A stretch of 64,000 nt of DNA from Micromonospora sonchi (GTDB taxonomy: Bacteria; Actinomycetota; Actinomycetes; Mycobacteriales; Micromonosporaceae), in assembly GCF_014646235.1 (NCBI RefSeq), contig NZ_BMNB01000015.1:62001-126000 (forward strand), in the 5' to 3' direction. Shown here one piece after another: positions 1 to 8,753 of the stretch. The notes below the pieces were generated by a model. It was not told the DNA's origin and ran no database searches. It was given only the letters and a program-made list of their open reading frames with translations. The translations under genes and the position numbers were made by a program. Within the stretch, counting starts at the first letter, position 1. Every line of letters starts with the position of its first letter.

Positions 1-17
1 GGTCCGGCTGGCGCTTC

Positions 18-165
18 TCAGCCGTTGACGGAGAACGAGTTGGTGGTGCGTCCCAGGTGTGCCCCGTTACGGTGGCCCGGATCTGGTAGGTGCCCAGCGG
101 ACCGACCGGGCCGTACTGTTCATCCACAGCATGGTCTCGTGCGCTGGCTCACCCGCCGGCCGATG
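18..165 (-). pseudogene. Possible decayed 3' end of a secreted protein
   Basis: On the minus strand three short protein-like stretches lie in different frames. One contains HETMLWM, the next contains YGPVGPLGTYQIRATVTG, and the last ends TTNSFSVNG followed by a TGA at 18-20. Joined across two frame changes they read like the beta-strand-rich C-terminus of an extracellular enzyme, loosely like a GH12-type glucanase. No single frame is open across them. This is either a broken gene or chance, and the family suggestion is weak. Nothing else convincing is visible in bases 1-450. Confidence 0.25.
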
Positions 166-451
166 TGGCGGGTGTACTGACTGGACGCTTGCTTCACCTT
201 CGCGCGGTAGTGGCCGATCCGCCTCTCGACCTCGGCAACGCGGCCGACCAGGCAATAGCCCTGTCGATCAACGCCGACAACGGCTGGGAGGAGTCATCAA
301 ACGAATACCACCCGGCGCCTGAACAAATCCTTGAAGCCGCAGGTCAGCAGCTGGAATCCAATTTCGGCACCCTGCAGGGAATAACTGGAATGACGCCCTC
401 CGCGCCGCCCGAGCGACGCGACGGACGCCACAATAACCAGTTACCGCGGCG

Positions 452-859
452 TTACGCTACGCCCCATCCATGGTTACAATTGGCGTACTGGGTAGGAGAA
501 CTCCAATATTCGCAAACCTGGACGTGGACGCCGTAACCATCCGAGAAATAGTTACCCTGCACCGAAACACAGTTGCCATTGTTGGATGGATCCTTGACCA
601 CCACCCCTTGCCCTCCATAATCACCGGCCAGGACCGCCACGATCCCGCGGCCATCGGAGCGGTTGTCGCAAACCGTGATTTTTTCGTACGACGGATACCC
701 GGACAAATCGGCGTCGAAGAATACTGCACCGCTTCCGCTCGTGGTATAGAGCCAGCCCACGTTCGCAGGCGGCACTGCCGCCTGCGCTTGTGTGGCCATC
801 CCGAGGATGATTGTCGCGATCGCCGCCATCAACACACTTGATCTCCGCAACCAGCGCAT
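452..859 (-). CDS. Small secreted protein of unknown function
   Basis: A 135-residue protein. The ATG at 859 is chosen because a GGAG ribosome site sits just upstream and because translation from it gives a textbook Sec signal peptide: two arginines near the N-terminus, a hydrophobic stretch of about 15 residues, then an AQA-A cleavage site near residue 28. The mature part of about 107 residues holds four cysteines (in VCDN, NGNCV, VQVCE and YANCN), so two disulfides are plausible. It is rich in Gly, Ser, Asn and aromatic residues. I do not recognise the family. Similar small secreted actinomycete proteins are often annotated only as hypothetical. Upstream in-frame starts would only add residues that mask the signal peptide. 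Confidence 0.7.
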   Translation of the reverse strand: MRWLRRSSVLMAAIATIILGMATQAQAAVPPANVGWLYTTSGSGAVFFDADLSGYPSYEKITVCDNRSDGRGIVAVLAGDYGGQGVVVKDPSNNGNCVSVQGNYFSDGYGVHVQVCEYWSSPTQYANCNHGWGVA

Positions 860-1216
860 ACCTGCTCCATTCTTTGCTCTCTTGAATGGTCGATGTGGGC
901 CCGACCCCGCATGCCACGGACCTTCCGAGTGCCGCTGGCCAGGCAACTCTCAGTTGTTTGAATCTACGTGCCCGTGGATCGGCGCGCCAGATTCACGGGC
1001 ACCTTGAGGAAAATTTGAGCAATCGGCGCCCGCGCAGAGTCATTGCGTAGTGGGATAACTGCTGGTCACGGCGGCGATGAGGCCATGGGGACGGCGTTGA
1101 AAGGGGGCCCTTCCTTTCGTCTCCTACCGGGGTAGGAGGCGCCGTAGGACGGTTGGTCGGATCTGAGGCTTGAGGTCGGGCGCGGTGGGCGTACGCGCCG
1201 ACCAGCATCTACTGAC
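860..1216. other. Divergent intergenic region
   Basis: About 360 bp separate two divergent genes and must hold both promoters. The clearest structure is the inverted repeat at 1121-1138. A second small palindrome (CTACT, six bases, AGTAG; 1209-1224) straddles the ATG at 1217. No Shine-Dalgarno sequence is visible before 1217, so that message may be leaderless. No open frame here has convincing codon use. Confidence 0.5.
1121..1138. promoter_or_regulatory. Operator-like inverted repeat
   Basis: CTCCTACC and GGTAGGAG form perfect 8-bp arms around two bases. The site lies 79 bp upstream of the operon that ends with a histidine kinase and a NarL-type regulator. Dyads of this size are typical binding sites for dimeric response regulators or TetR-like proteins, so autoregulation by the regulator at 3825-4451 is a reasonable guess. 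The two-base spacer is too short for an RNA hairpin using the full arms, which favours a DNA site. Confidence 0.4.
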
Positions 1217-2146
1217 ATGAGTAGTTACCTACGCCAGGCAGGGGCCTGGCACCGTCCGTTGATGGTGTTCGTCTGGGCGATGGCGGGGCTCGCCGTCGTC
1301 TCCGCCGTCGGTATCGTCGCCGACGATCGGGTGCTGACCGGCGTGCCGATCTGGCTCAAGCCGTTCAAGTTCTCGGTGTCGTTCGTGCTGTACGGCATCA
1401 CGCTGGCCTGGCTGCTCTCCCTGCTGCGGCGGCGCAGCCGGGTCGCCGAGTGGGCGGGCACCCTCATCGTGGCGATGGGGGTGGTGGAGATGGTGATCGT
1501 CGTCGGGCAGGTGGTGCGCGGTACGACCAGCCACTACAACGCGACCAGTCCGCTGAACGGCGTCCTGTTCCTGCTGATGGGCATCGCGATCATGGTGTTG
1601 TTCGCGGCGCACCTCGTGCTCGGCGTCGTGGTGCTGCGGCAGCCGGTCGCGGACCGGGCCGGCCGGTACGCGATCGGGCTCGGGCTGGGTCTGGCGGCGC
1701 TCGGGATGCTGGTGGCGATGCCGATGGTGCTGCCCGGCCAGGCCTCGGCCGTCGAGGGGATCGCCGGGGCGCACAGCGTGGGTGTGGCCGACGGCGGTCC
1801 CGGGCTGCCGCTGGTGGGGTGGAGCACCATCGGCGGCGACCTGCGGATCGGTCACTTCGTGGGGATGCACGCGTTGCAGGTGCTGCCGATCCTGGCGATC
1901 CTGCTGGGGCGGTTCCGCGGTGACCGCCTGGACGGCCGTACCCGAGCACGGCTGATGCTGGTCGCTGGCGTCGCGTACGGGGCGCTGACCATCCTGTTGA
2001 CCTGGCAGGCGCTGCGCGGGCAGCCGCTGCTGCGGCCGGACGCGCTCACCCTGGCCGTCGGTGCGGCGCTGGTGGCCGCCACGGTGGCCGCCACCGGGCT
2101 GGTGCTGGCCCGTGGCCGCCGAACCGAAGTGGCGCTGGCGGCATGA
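1217..2146 (+). CDS. Polytopic membrane protein
   Basis: A 309-residue protein with about eight hydrophobic segments spread over its length (for example around residues 16-35, 52-70, 80-100, 117-140, 148-172, 215-235, 245-265 and 275-300). I see no catalytic motif and cannot name the family. It is first in a tight same-strand run: an ABA4-like membrane protein follows after 31 bp, then a histidine kinase and a response regulator that overlap. The membrane pair may be the sensed output or an accessory of the kinase. No ribosome site precedes the ATG. Codon use is normal for the window. Confidence 0.75.
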   Translation: MSSYLRQAGAWHRPLMVFVWAMAGLAVVSAVGIVADDRVLTGVPIWLKPFKFSVSFVLYGITLAWLLSLLRRRSRVAEWAGTLIVAMGVVEMVIVVGQVVRGTTSHYNATSPLNGVLFLLMGIAIMVLFAAHLVLGVVVLRQPVADRAGRYAIGLGLGLAALGMLVAMPMVLPGQASAVEGIAGAHSVGVADGGPGLPLVGWSTIGGDLRIGHFVGMHALQVLPILAILLGRFRGDRLDGRTRARLMLVAGVAYGALTILLTWQALRGQPLLRPDALTLAVGAALVAATVAATGLVLARGRRTEVALAA

Positions 2147-2177
2147 GCAAGCGCAGGCGGCGAGGAGAGGAGCAGGA

Positions 2178-2624
2178 ATGAACGGATTGTTGTTCACGCT
2201 GACGTTCGCGGTGGCCGCGCCCTTCTGGGCGCTGATGATCCTGCTGCCGAAATGGGCGGTGACCGCACGAGTCATCAGGTCGCCGCTGATCGTGGCTCCC
2301 GGCCTGGTGATCTACGCGCTCCTGGTGATCCCGGCGCTCGGCGAGGTGCTGCCGGCCGTACTGGCCCCGACCCTGGACGGGGTCCGCGACCTGCTGGGCA
2401 CGACGAACGGCGCGGCAGCGGCCTGGGCGCACATGATCGCCTTCGACCTGTTCGTCGGTCGCTGGGCGTGGCTCGACAGCCGGGAACGGGCGGTACCGTC
2501 GCTGGCCATGGCACCGGTGCTGGTGCTGACGATCCTGCTCGGCCCGCTCGGTCTGGCCGGGTATCTGGCGATCCGGCCGCGATGGCCGCGGCGGGTGGTC
2601 GCCACCGCGCCGAACCCGACCTAG
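2178..2624 (+). CDS. ABA4-like (DUF4281) membrane protein
   Basis: A 148-residue protein with four hydrophobic segments. It has the features of the ABA4-like/DUF4281 family, including a conserved central AWAHMIAFDLFVGRWAWLD stretch with buried His, Asp and Arg. The plant member ABA4 acts in neoxanthin formation, but bacterial members have no established role. The ATG at 2178 is preceded by a good GGAG-type ribosome site. The stop codon at 2624 abuts the GTG of the histidine kinase, so the two are probably translationally coupled. The family call rests on pattern recognition of the motif and length. Confidence 0.75.
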   Translation: MNGLLFTLTFAVAAPFWALMILLPKWAVTARVIRSPLIVAPGLVIYALLVIPALGEVLPAVLAPTLDGVRDLLGTTNGAAAAWAHMIAFDLFVGRWAWLDSRERAVPSLAMAPVLVLTILLGPLGLAGYLAIRPRWPRRVVATAPNPT

Positions 2625-2625
2625 G

Positions 2626-3828
2626 GTGATCACCGTGAGCTGGGCGGGACGACTGTTCGACGTGCGGGATCCTCTCGTGCGGATGGTGCTGCTCATTCTC
2701 GCCGGCATCGGGTATCTGGTCGTCCGAGTCCAGGGCACGCCGACGGCCACCCAGTGGATCCTCGCCGTGATCGCGTTCGCCGCCGGGCTGGTGCTGCACC
2801 GTCGACCGCTGGTCAACCTGCTCGGGCAGACCGCGTTGCTGGCCGTCGCGATCGTCCTGTTGGACGACTGCACGATCAACCAGGTCGGCGCCAGCTGGGC
2901 GCTGCTGGAACTGACCATGCGGGCCGACCGGACCCGGATCATCTGGCTGGCCGCCGGCCTGCTGGCCGCGGTCGACCTGACCGACTCGATCGGCGACCCG
3001 CTCCCCCGCTTTCTCTCCGGCGTGTTCGGGCTGCTGGCGGAGGTGGGTGTCCCGCTGCTGCTCGGCCTGGTCATCCGGACCACCCGGGAACTGGCGGAGC
3101 AGGCGCAGCAGCGGACGGCGGAGAAGCAGCTCCGGCGCGAGTCGGAGGCTCGGGCCGCCCGGGCCGACGAGCGCAGCGCCATCGCCCGCGAGCTGCACGA
3201 CGTGGTCGCGCATCACGTGGCCTCGATGGTGCTGCGGGTCGGTGTGGCCCGGCACGTGCTGACCGATCTGGACCCGAGGGTGGGTGCGGTCTTCGACGAC
3301 GTGCACGGCACCGGCAGCGCGGCCCTGGCCGACCTGCGCCGGCTGGTCACGGTGCTGCGCGACCCCGACGGCGTACGCGGCGACGCGGCGCTGACCGCGA
3401 TCGAGCCGTCGGCGCTGCCGGCCGCTCTCGGCGCGGCGGTCGACCGGGCCCGGCAGGCCGGGATCACCGTGGAGGCCGACATCGACCCGGCGATCGGTTC
3501 GATCGACGCGGTACGGGGTCTGGCGGTGCTGCGCCTGACCCAGGAGTCGCTGACCAACGTGGCCAAGCACGCCGGGACGTCCGCGTTGGCGCGGCTGTCG
3601 GTCCAGCTGGTCGAGCGGGCCGTGCACTGGGAGGTCGTGGACGACGGGCGGGGTCGGGTGCCCACCGCGGTGCCGCCCGGTGGCGGTCACGGCATCACCG
3701 GCATGCGGGAACGCGTCGAGGTCCTCGGCGGCCGGCTCGAGGTGGGTCCGACGGGTACGGGCTGGCGGGTGCGTACCGTCCTGCCCGCCGCACCGATCCC
3801 CTCCCTCGCCCGAACGGAGCCGGCATGA
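2626..3828 (+). CDS. Sensor histidine kinase (NarL-type partner)
   Basis: A 400-residue kinase. About five hydrophobic segments occupy residues 1-155, followed by a short linker helix. The HisKA_3 dimerisation/phosphoacceptor motif RELHDVVAHH has its His near residue 191. The HATPase_c domain runs through about residue 390, with a VVDDGRG N/G1 box and a GGGHGITGMRER box. It lacks an extracellular sensor domain, so it probably senses through its membrane part. GTG at 2626 or the in-frame GTG at 2635 could be the start, and neither has a strong ribosome site. The stop overlaps the ATG of the response regulator (ATGA), marking a coupled two-component pair. Confidence 0.93.
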   Translation: MITVSWAGRLFDVRDPLVRMVLLILAGIGYLVVRVQGTPTATQWILAVIAFAAGLVLHRRPLVNLLGQTALLAVAIVLLDDCTINQVGASWALLELTMRADRTRIIWLAAGLLAAVDLTDSIGDPLPRFLSGVFGLLAEVGVPLLLGLVIRTTRELAEQAQQRTAEKQLRRESEARAARADERSAIARELHDVVAHHVASMVLRVGVARHVLTDLDPRVGAVFDDVHGTGSAALADLRRLVTVLRDPDGVRGDAALTAIEPSALPAALGAAVDRARQAGITVEADIDPAIGSIDAVRGLAVLRLTQESLTNVAKHAGTSALARLSVQLVERAVHWEVVDDGRGRVPTAVPPGGGHGITGMRERVEVLGGRLEVGPTGTGWRVRTVLPAAPIPSLARTEPA

Positions 3829-4451
3829 TCCGCGTCCTGCTCGTCGACGACCAGCATCTCATCCGCGCGGGGCTGCGCATGCTCTGCGACGCCCAGCCGG
3901 ACATCGAGGTCGTCGGCGAGGCCGACAACGGCCGCGAGGCGATCGCCCGCGCCGCCCGACTCCGGCCCGACGTCGTGGTCATGGACCTGCGCATGCCGGG
4001 CGTCGACGGGATCACCGCGACCAGCCGGATCCTCGCCGACCGACCCGGCACCCGCGTGCTGGTGCTGACCACGTTCGGCGACGACGACCACCTCTATCCC
4101 GCGCTGACCGCCGGTGCCTGCGGGTTCCTGCTCAAGGACGCACCGCCCACCGATCTGCTGGACGGCATCCGCCGTGCCGCCGCCGGCGACAGCCCGTTCA
4201 GCCAGGAGGTACTGCGGCGCCTGGTGCAGCGCGCGGTGCACGCCCGCGCCGAGGCGCCTCCGCCGGTCGACGGGCTGACCACCCGCGAACAGGAGGTGCT
4301 GGACCTGGTCGCCGAGGGACTCTCCAACGCGGAGATCGCCGAGCGGCTGCACATCGGTGTCACCACGGTGAAGACCCACATCACCAGCCTGATGAGCAAG
4401 ACCGGCAGCCCGAACCGGGTACGCCTGGCCCTGGTCGCCCGCGGCGTCTGA
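3825..4451 (+). CDS. NarL/FixJ-family response regulator
   Basis: A 208-residue regulator. The receiver domain has the acidic pair near residues 8-9, phosphoacceptor Asp54 in VVMDLRMPG, Thr in VLTTF and Lys in LLKD. A LuxR-type helix-turn-helix fills residues about 145-205 (LTTREQEVLDLVAEGLSNAEIA, then VTTVKTHITSLMSKTG). It is the partner of the overlapping upstream kinase. Its target may include the dyad at 1121-1138. Next to it, on the other strand, lies an unrelated MoaD/BNR pair, so the operon ends here. Confidence 0.95.
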   Translation: MIRVLLVDDQHLIRAGLRMLCDAQPDIEVVGEADNGREAIARAARLRPDVVVMDLRMPGVDGITATSRILADRPGTRVLVLTTFGDDDHLYPALTAGACGFLLKDAPPTDLLDGIRRAAAGDSPFSQEVLRRLVQRAVHARAEAPPPVDGLTTREQEVLDLVAEGLSNAEIAERLHIGVTTVKTHITSLMSKTGSPNRVRLALVARGV

Positions 4452-4468
4452 GCAACCTCGCCGGCGGC

Positions 4469-4771
4469 CTATCCCCCGGCCATCGCACCGAGGATGATCA
4501 GCGGTTCCTCGCCGGCGACGACCCGCTCGGGCAGGGGGGCGTCCGGTGGGGAGTTGGAGAGGTCCTCCTCGCAGGCGTAGAAGCGGACGAACGCGCGGCG
4601 CTGGCCGCTGTGCCGGTCACGGATGGTGCCGAGCAGCATCGGGTAGCGCGCCTCCAGGGCGTCCAGCACCCGGCCCTGGGTGGCCGGCTCGGGGCCGGCC
4701 ACCTCGACGCGTACCTCGCCGGTGACGTTCGCCAGGTTCTTCAGGTGCGCCGGGAGGACCACTCGGATCAC
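4469..4771 (-). CDS. MoaD/ThiS-family ubiquitin-like protein
   Basis: A 100-residue beta-grasp protein. It begins MIRVVLPAHLKNLANV and ends in a Gly-Gly tail (GAMAGG), the signature of MoaD/ThiS proteins whose C-terminus is adenylated and thiocarboxylated to carry sulfur. The GTG at 4771 overlaps the TGA of the upstream BNR-repeat gene. The same MoaD plus BNR-repeat arrangement is, to my memory, common in actinomycetes. No ThiF/MoeB partner or molybdopterin gene is visible nearby, so the sulfur acceptor pathway is unknown. The residues just before Gly-Gly (AMA) are unusually small. Confidence 0.85.
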   Translation of the reverse strand: MIRVVLPAHLKNLANVTGEVRVEVAGPEPATQGRVLDALEARYPMLLGTIRDRHSGQRRAFVRFYACEEDLSNSPPDAPLPERVVAGEEPLIILGAMAGG

Positions 4772-5883
4772 GCCAGCACCTGGGCTTCGACGGAGAGTAC
4801 GGGCGGCAGGTCCCGGACGATCGGCGCCCAGCTGTCGCCACCGTCGGCCGAGTGGTAGACCTGTCCGCCGGTGGTGCCGAAGTAGATCCCGCACGGGTCC
4901 AGCGTGTCGACCGCCATCGCGTCGCGCAGCACGTTGACGTAGCAGTGCGACTGCGGCAGGCCCGCGGTCAGCGGCTCCCACTCGTCGCCGCCGGTGCGGC
5001 TGCGGTAGACGCGCAGCTTGCCCTCCGGCGGGTAGTGCTCGGAGTCGCTCTTGATCGGTACGACGTAGATCGTCTCGGGGTCGTTCGCGTCCACGGCGAT
5101 GGGGAACCCGAAGTCCGACGGCAGGTTGCCGCTGATCTCGCGCCAGCTCCCCCCGGCGTCGTCGCTGCGCATCACGTCCCAGTGCTTCTGCATGAACAGC
5201 GTGTCCGGCCGGGACGGGTGCTGGGTGATGTGGTGCACGCAGTGGCCGACCTCGGCGTCGTCGTCGGGGATCTCCCCCGACGACAGCCCCTTGTTGATCG
5301 GCACCCAGCTGGCGCCGGCGTCGTCGCTGCGGAACGCGCCCGCCGCCGAGATCGCGGTGTAGATCCGGCCCCGGTGCACCGGGTCCAGGATGATCGTGTG
5401 CAGGCAGAGGCCACCGGCGCCGGGCTGCCACGACGGGCCGGTCGGGTGGGTACGCAGGGCGGTCAGCTCGGTCCACTGCTGGCCGCCGTCGCTGGAGAGG
5501 TAGAGGGCCGCGTCCTCCGCGCCCGCGTACACGGTGTCGGGGTCGTCGCGCGACGGTTCCAGGTGCCAGATGCGCTTGAACTCCCACGGACGTGGCGTGC
5601 CGTCGTACCACAGGTGCTCCCCCACGTCACCGGCGTAGGCGAAGTCGTTGCCGACCGTGCGCCAGCTCCGGCCGCCGTCGTCCGAGCGCTGGATCAGCTG
5701 CCCGAACCAGCCACCGGACTGCGAGACGTAGAGGCGGTCGGGGTCGGCCGGCGCCCCGGTCAGGTGGAAGATCTCCCAGCCGCCGAAGTGTGGGCCGTCG
5801 ACCGTCCAGTCGCCGCGCCGGCCGTCCGAGGTCAGGATGAACGCGCCCTTGCGGGTGCCGACCAGCACCCGTACCCCGCTCAT
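4768..5883 (-). CDS. BNR/sialidase-like beta-propeller protein
   Basis: A 371-residue protein built of repeats with Asp-box signatures (SDDGGRSW, SSDGGQQW, SDDAGASW, SDDAGGSW, HSADGGDSW), as in sialidase or YCF48-like propellers. There is no signal peptide, so it is likely cytoplasmic and not a secreted sialidase. The catalytic Arg triad and Tyr of true sialidases are not evident. Its stop overlaps the GTG of the MoaD-like gene, so the two products probably act together, perhaps as propeller scaffold plus sulfur carrier. The function remains unknown. Confidence 0.85.
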   Translation of the reverse strand: MSGVRVLVGTRKGAFILTSDGRRGDWTVDGPHFGGWEIFHLTGAPADPDRLYVSQSGGWFGQLIQRSDDGGRSWRTVGNDFAYAGDVGEHLWYDGTPRPWEFKRIWHLEPSRDDPDTVYAGAEDAALYLSSDGGQQWTELTALRTHPTGPSWQPGAGGLCLHTIILDPVHRGRIYTAISAAGAFRSDDAGASWVPINKGLSSGEIPDDDAEVGHCVHHITQHPSRPDTLFMQKHWDVMRSDDAGGSWREISGNLPSDFGFPIAVDANDPETIYVVPIKSDSEHYPPEGKLRVYRSRTGGDEWEPLTAGLPQSHCYVNVLRDAMAVDTLDPCGIYFGTTGGQVYHSADGGDSWAPIVRDLPPVLSVEAQVLA

Positions 5884-6000
5884 GTCGCCACCTCGCGTCG
5901 CTCGGCGTCGCGGCGGCCGGTCGTCGTGCGGCCTGGCGGAATCGTTTGCTGCTGCTCGCTCACTCGGTGCGTCCTCTCGTCCGGTTCGGCGAACTGCCCG

Positions 6001-6024
6001 GCGGACCGCCCGGCGGACCGCCCG
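6001..6024. repeat. Short tandem repeat, 12 bp x 2
   Basis: GCGGACCGCCCG occurs twice in direct succession, in the 266-bp gap upstream of the BNR-repeat gene. Each unit is partly self-complementary (GCGG/CCGC), so the pair can fold. It may be a local slippage product or part of the terminator of the gene ending at 6150. Nothing else distinctive is visible in this gap. Confidence 0.4.
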
Positions 6025-6149
6025 GCATGCCGAAGCTCATGCGTGTTCGTCCCACTCTCCGGGTACGACGATTTCCCGCCCCCGATCTGGACAACGAGCG
6101 GTCCTCGCTACCGGGGTACGTCAGCCAGGTTGATCGACGATCGAGGCGG

Positions 6150-6659
6150 TCAGTGGTCGCGGGGCAGCCGGCGGGCGGCGGCGGGCCAGATGATCGTGGT
6201 CGGGATGGCCCGCTGGCGGGCCATCCGTACGGTCCGGTCCGTCGACGCCGCGTGGCAGCCCGGCTCGCCGTCCCAGACCGCCACCAACCGCTCCACCCGG
6301 CTGAGCAGTTCCCGGTTGGCGGCCACGTAGGCGGCGGTGCCGGAGCTGCGGTGGCCGGTGTGCACGACCAGCGTCGCCCGGTCCAGCAACTCGTCGAAGG
6401 CGGCCCGGTGCGCCGGGTCGATGCTGTCCCGGTAGTCCAGGGCGGGCAGGACCACCTCGTAGCTGCCGCCGGTGCCCAGGACCACCCGCGCGAAGACCTG
6501 GTCGGTGCCGGCCGCCAGGCAGGTGACGCCGTGCACCGGCCGGACGCTGATCCGGCGCAGCTCGACGCGGAGGGCGTCGGCCACGAGCCGTTCGGTGGCC
6601 GGGGTCAGGTTGATGTGCCCGGCGACGCCGACGCGCACCGGCGGGGGATCATTCGCCAT
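6150..6659 (-). CDS. SLOG-superfamily-like nucleotide-binding protein
   Basis: A 169-residue Rossmann-like protein. Near the N-terminus is VGVAGHINL, then GVTCLAAGTDQVFA, and later a TLVVHTG strand. This is the pattern of SLOG/LOG/DprA-like domains, which bind or cleave nucleotide-derived ligands and recur in bacterial conflict systems. Its ATG at 6659 lies inside the last codons of the membrane TrkA-N/RyR gene (11-bp overlap), so the two are made together and probably work as a pair: a ligand-generating or ligand-binding domain and a membrane receptor. The assignment is from motif pattern, and catalytic residues cannot be certified. Confidence 0.7.
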   Translation of the reverse strand: MANDPPPVRVGVAGHINLTPATERLVADALRVELRRISVRPVHGVTCLAAGTDQVFARVVLGTGGSYEVVLPALDYRDSIDPAHRAAFDELLDRATLVVHTGHRSSGTAAYVAANRELLSRVERLVAVWDGEPGCHAASTDRTVRMARQRAIPTTIIWPAAARRLPRDH

Positions 6660-8451
6660 CGGCCGATCCTCCCCGCTGCCCGGGCACGGTGGAGGTCAGC
6701 CGGATCAACTCGAACCCGCTGTCGGACAGCACGTCCGGCAGCGTACGGATCTCCTCCCGGTTCTGCTCCTGCACGGCGTGGCTCAACTCGTCCCACGGCC
6801 GCAGTTCGGGGTGCCGCTGCCGGGCGTCGTCGCGCGGCTCGCCGTAGCTCCAGCCCTCGCCACGCCGTTCCCGGCACCACCGCTCGTGTTCGAGTCGGGC
6901 CAACTGGTCGATCCGGTCGGCGATGGCCTGCCCGGCCGCCGAGGCGTCGCCGCTGCTGCCGTGCCGGGGAGCCACCACGCAGCCGAGGTCCAGCAGCTTG
7001 GCCGCGATGTCCTGGACGTAGCTGCGGTTGGCCTGCCGCAGCGACTCGGGCAGCCCGGCCCAGCCGACCATCGCGGGCGCCGCACCGAGGCGTACCCCGG
7101 AGCGCAGCCTGGCGTGCAGGTAGCGTTCGTGGATCTGTTCGGCCAGCCGCTCGGTGAGGTCCTCGGCGATCAGCCGGGCGTCGCAGGCGTGGGTCAGCAC
7201 CGGATACAGACGCAGTTTCCCGTGCACCTCGTCGAGCAGGTCGTGGCGGGGATCGCCGTGAAAGGCGGCGGCGAGCGCGGCCTGCCGGTAGACCGGTACG
7301 AACACCGCGCTGCGCGCTCCCTGCCACAGCGCGGGGGTGTCCAGCACGAACTGGAGGCCGCTGCTCTCCCTCGGGGCGCAGACGTAGATCCGGTCGTAGC
7401 CACCCGCGCCGAACTGGTCCAGCCCGGTCAGCCCGTCGATGTCCCGGTCGTACGCCGACACCTGGCAGACGGTGTTCAGGAACGGGTAGCGCGAGGCGGC
7501 GAGGGCCAGTTCGGCGCTGGCGTCCGGAGCCACGAGTTCGACCCGCAGCGGCGGCGCAGGGCTGGCGGGCCCGGTCCGGCGCGCACGCCAGTGCCGGGCC
7601 GTCTCCACCAGCAGCGCCCGCCGGAAGCTGCCGCTGCCGGCGATGAGCACCCGGGTCGGCCGGCCGGCGGCGGGCAGCAACGGGTGGTGCCGGTGCAGGG
7701 CCCGGGCGGCGATGTCGTCGACGTGGAAGTAGTCCAGCCGCAGCCGGCTGGACCCGGCGGCGCCCAGCCGCCGGGCCTGCAACGACAGGCACATCTCGGG
7801 ATCGTGGACCTGGACGTAGACCCGAGGTGATCGGCGTCCGTCGGCGATCAGCCGGCTGGCGGTGTTGGCGATCGCGTGGTTCAGGTCGTCGTCGGGGGTG
7901 CAGGCGTAGATGGTGTGGGCGTGCGGCAGGCCGGCGCCGCGCAGCACCTCGGCGTTGGTCGGGTCGCCGATCACACCGAGGTAGCGACGCCGGCGGTACT
8001 CCAGCGGCCCGAACGGCTCGGAGCGCACCACGACCACCCGCCCGCCGTCGGCGAAGAGCCGGTCGGCGAGCATCTGGGCGAACTGGGAGTCGCCGCAGAC
8101 CAGCGCGTGGCCGCTGGCCCGCCGGGCGCGCAGGCGGCGGATCTCGGCGGCCAGCAGCAGCCGGCCGGCCTCGGCCACCGCGAGCAGGGTGAACAGCGGG
8201 GCGAGGAACCGGGCCACCTGTAGCTGCCACGGCAGGGGTCCCGGCTCCTCGAAGGGTTCGGCGCTGAAGAGGAAGAGCTGGAGGCTGTAGTAGTGGACGT
8301 CGTACTGGTCGTGGATGGTGTCCGGCCGCAGCTGCCCGAACCGCTGGAAGCCGAGGTGACCGAGGACCAGGGCGGCCAGTCCGACGATCGCGAAGGCCAC
8401 TCGCAGCCACCACACGGCCGGACGGGCGAGGCCGGCTGCCGGATGCGTCAT
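6649..8451 (-). CDS. Membrane protein with TrkA-N (RCK) and RyR domains
   Basis: About 600 residues from the ATG at 8451 (GAGGG upstream). Two hydrophobic segments lie near residues 10-30 and 65-90. A Rossmann NAD-binding TrkA-N domain (ALVCGDSQFAQMLADRLF, with VIGDPTNAEVL further on) and a second Rossmann-like unit (RVLIAGSGSFRRALL) follow. At the C-terminus is a RyR domain (LEHERWCRERRGEGWSYG, then HPELRPWDEL). RyR domains are known in ryanodine receptors and in prokaryotic proteins proposed to sense nucleotide ligands. The layout suggests a ligand-gated membrane effector or channel regulator. Its coding end overlaps the SLOG-like gene. No pore helix with a K+ filter signature is visible, so channel activity is inference. 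Confidence 0.82.
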   Translation of the reverse strand: MTHPAAGLARPAVWWLRVAFAIVGLAALVLGHLGFQRFGQLRPDTIHDQYDVHYYSLQLFLFSAEPFEEPGPLPWQLQVARFLAPLFTLLAVAEAGRLLLAAEIRRLRARRASGHALVCGDSQFAQMLADRLFADGGRVVVVRSEPFGPLEYRRRRYLGVIGDPTNAEVLRGAGLPHAHTIYACTPDDDLNHAIANTASRLIADGRRSPRVYVQVHDPEMCLSLQARRLGAAGSSRLRLDYFHVDDIAARALHRHHPLLPAAGRPTRVLIAGSGSFRRALLVETARHWRARRTGPASPAPPLRVELVAPDASAELALAASRYPFLNTVCQVSAYDRDIDGLTGLDQFGAGGYDRIYVCAPRESSGLQFVLDTPALWQGARSAVFVPVYRQAALAAAFHGDPRHDLLDEVHGKLRLYPVLTHACDARLIAEDLTERLAEQIHERYLHARLRSGVRLGAAPAMVGWAGLPESLRQANRSYVQDIAAKLLDLGCVVAPRHGSSGDASAAGQAIADRIDQLARLEHERWCRERRGEGWSYGEPRDDARQRHPELRPWDELSHAVQEQNREEIRTLPDVLSDSGFELIRLTSTVPGQRGGSADGE

Positions 8452-8753
8452 CGAACGGCGCCCTCGGCCGACGGGCCGGGGCAAAACGGGCCGTCCAGGT
8501 CGGACGGCCGACGCCGGCTGTGCGGCCACCGGATCGCGACCATTGGCCCATGGTATTTGACGTAATCGATCAAGAGAAGCTTCGACATCCCGCCCTTTTT
8601 CGCAGGTGAGACCGAGCCGCCCACCGGCGGGGGAGGCCGAAATGGCTACCGAAGGCTACGATTTGAGGACGTTCCGGAGGCGGTGACGAGGGGCCGGCCT
8701 GCGACGTGGGACTGCCTGGTGCCCAGAGCAGAGCTACCGGAGGATCAGGGGCA
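8452..8753. other. Divergent promoter region
   Basis: About 300 bp between the divergent RyR-protein and ATPase genes. Around 8545-8600 is a markedly lower-GC patch (ATGGTATTTGACG and AATCGATCAAGAGAAGC) that probably contains promoter elements. I cannot assign clear -35/-10 boxes. A GGAGG and a following AGGGG lie just before the ATPase start. Confidence 0.4.

Noticed and set aside
4768..5883. True sialidase
   Set aside because: Asp boxes are present, but there is no signal peptide and no visible Arg triad, Tyr/Glu nucleophile pair. A propeller of other function is more likely.
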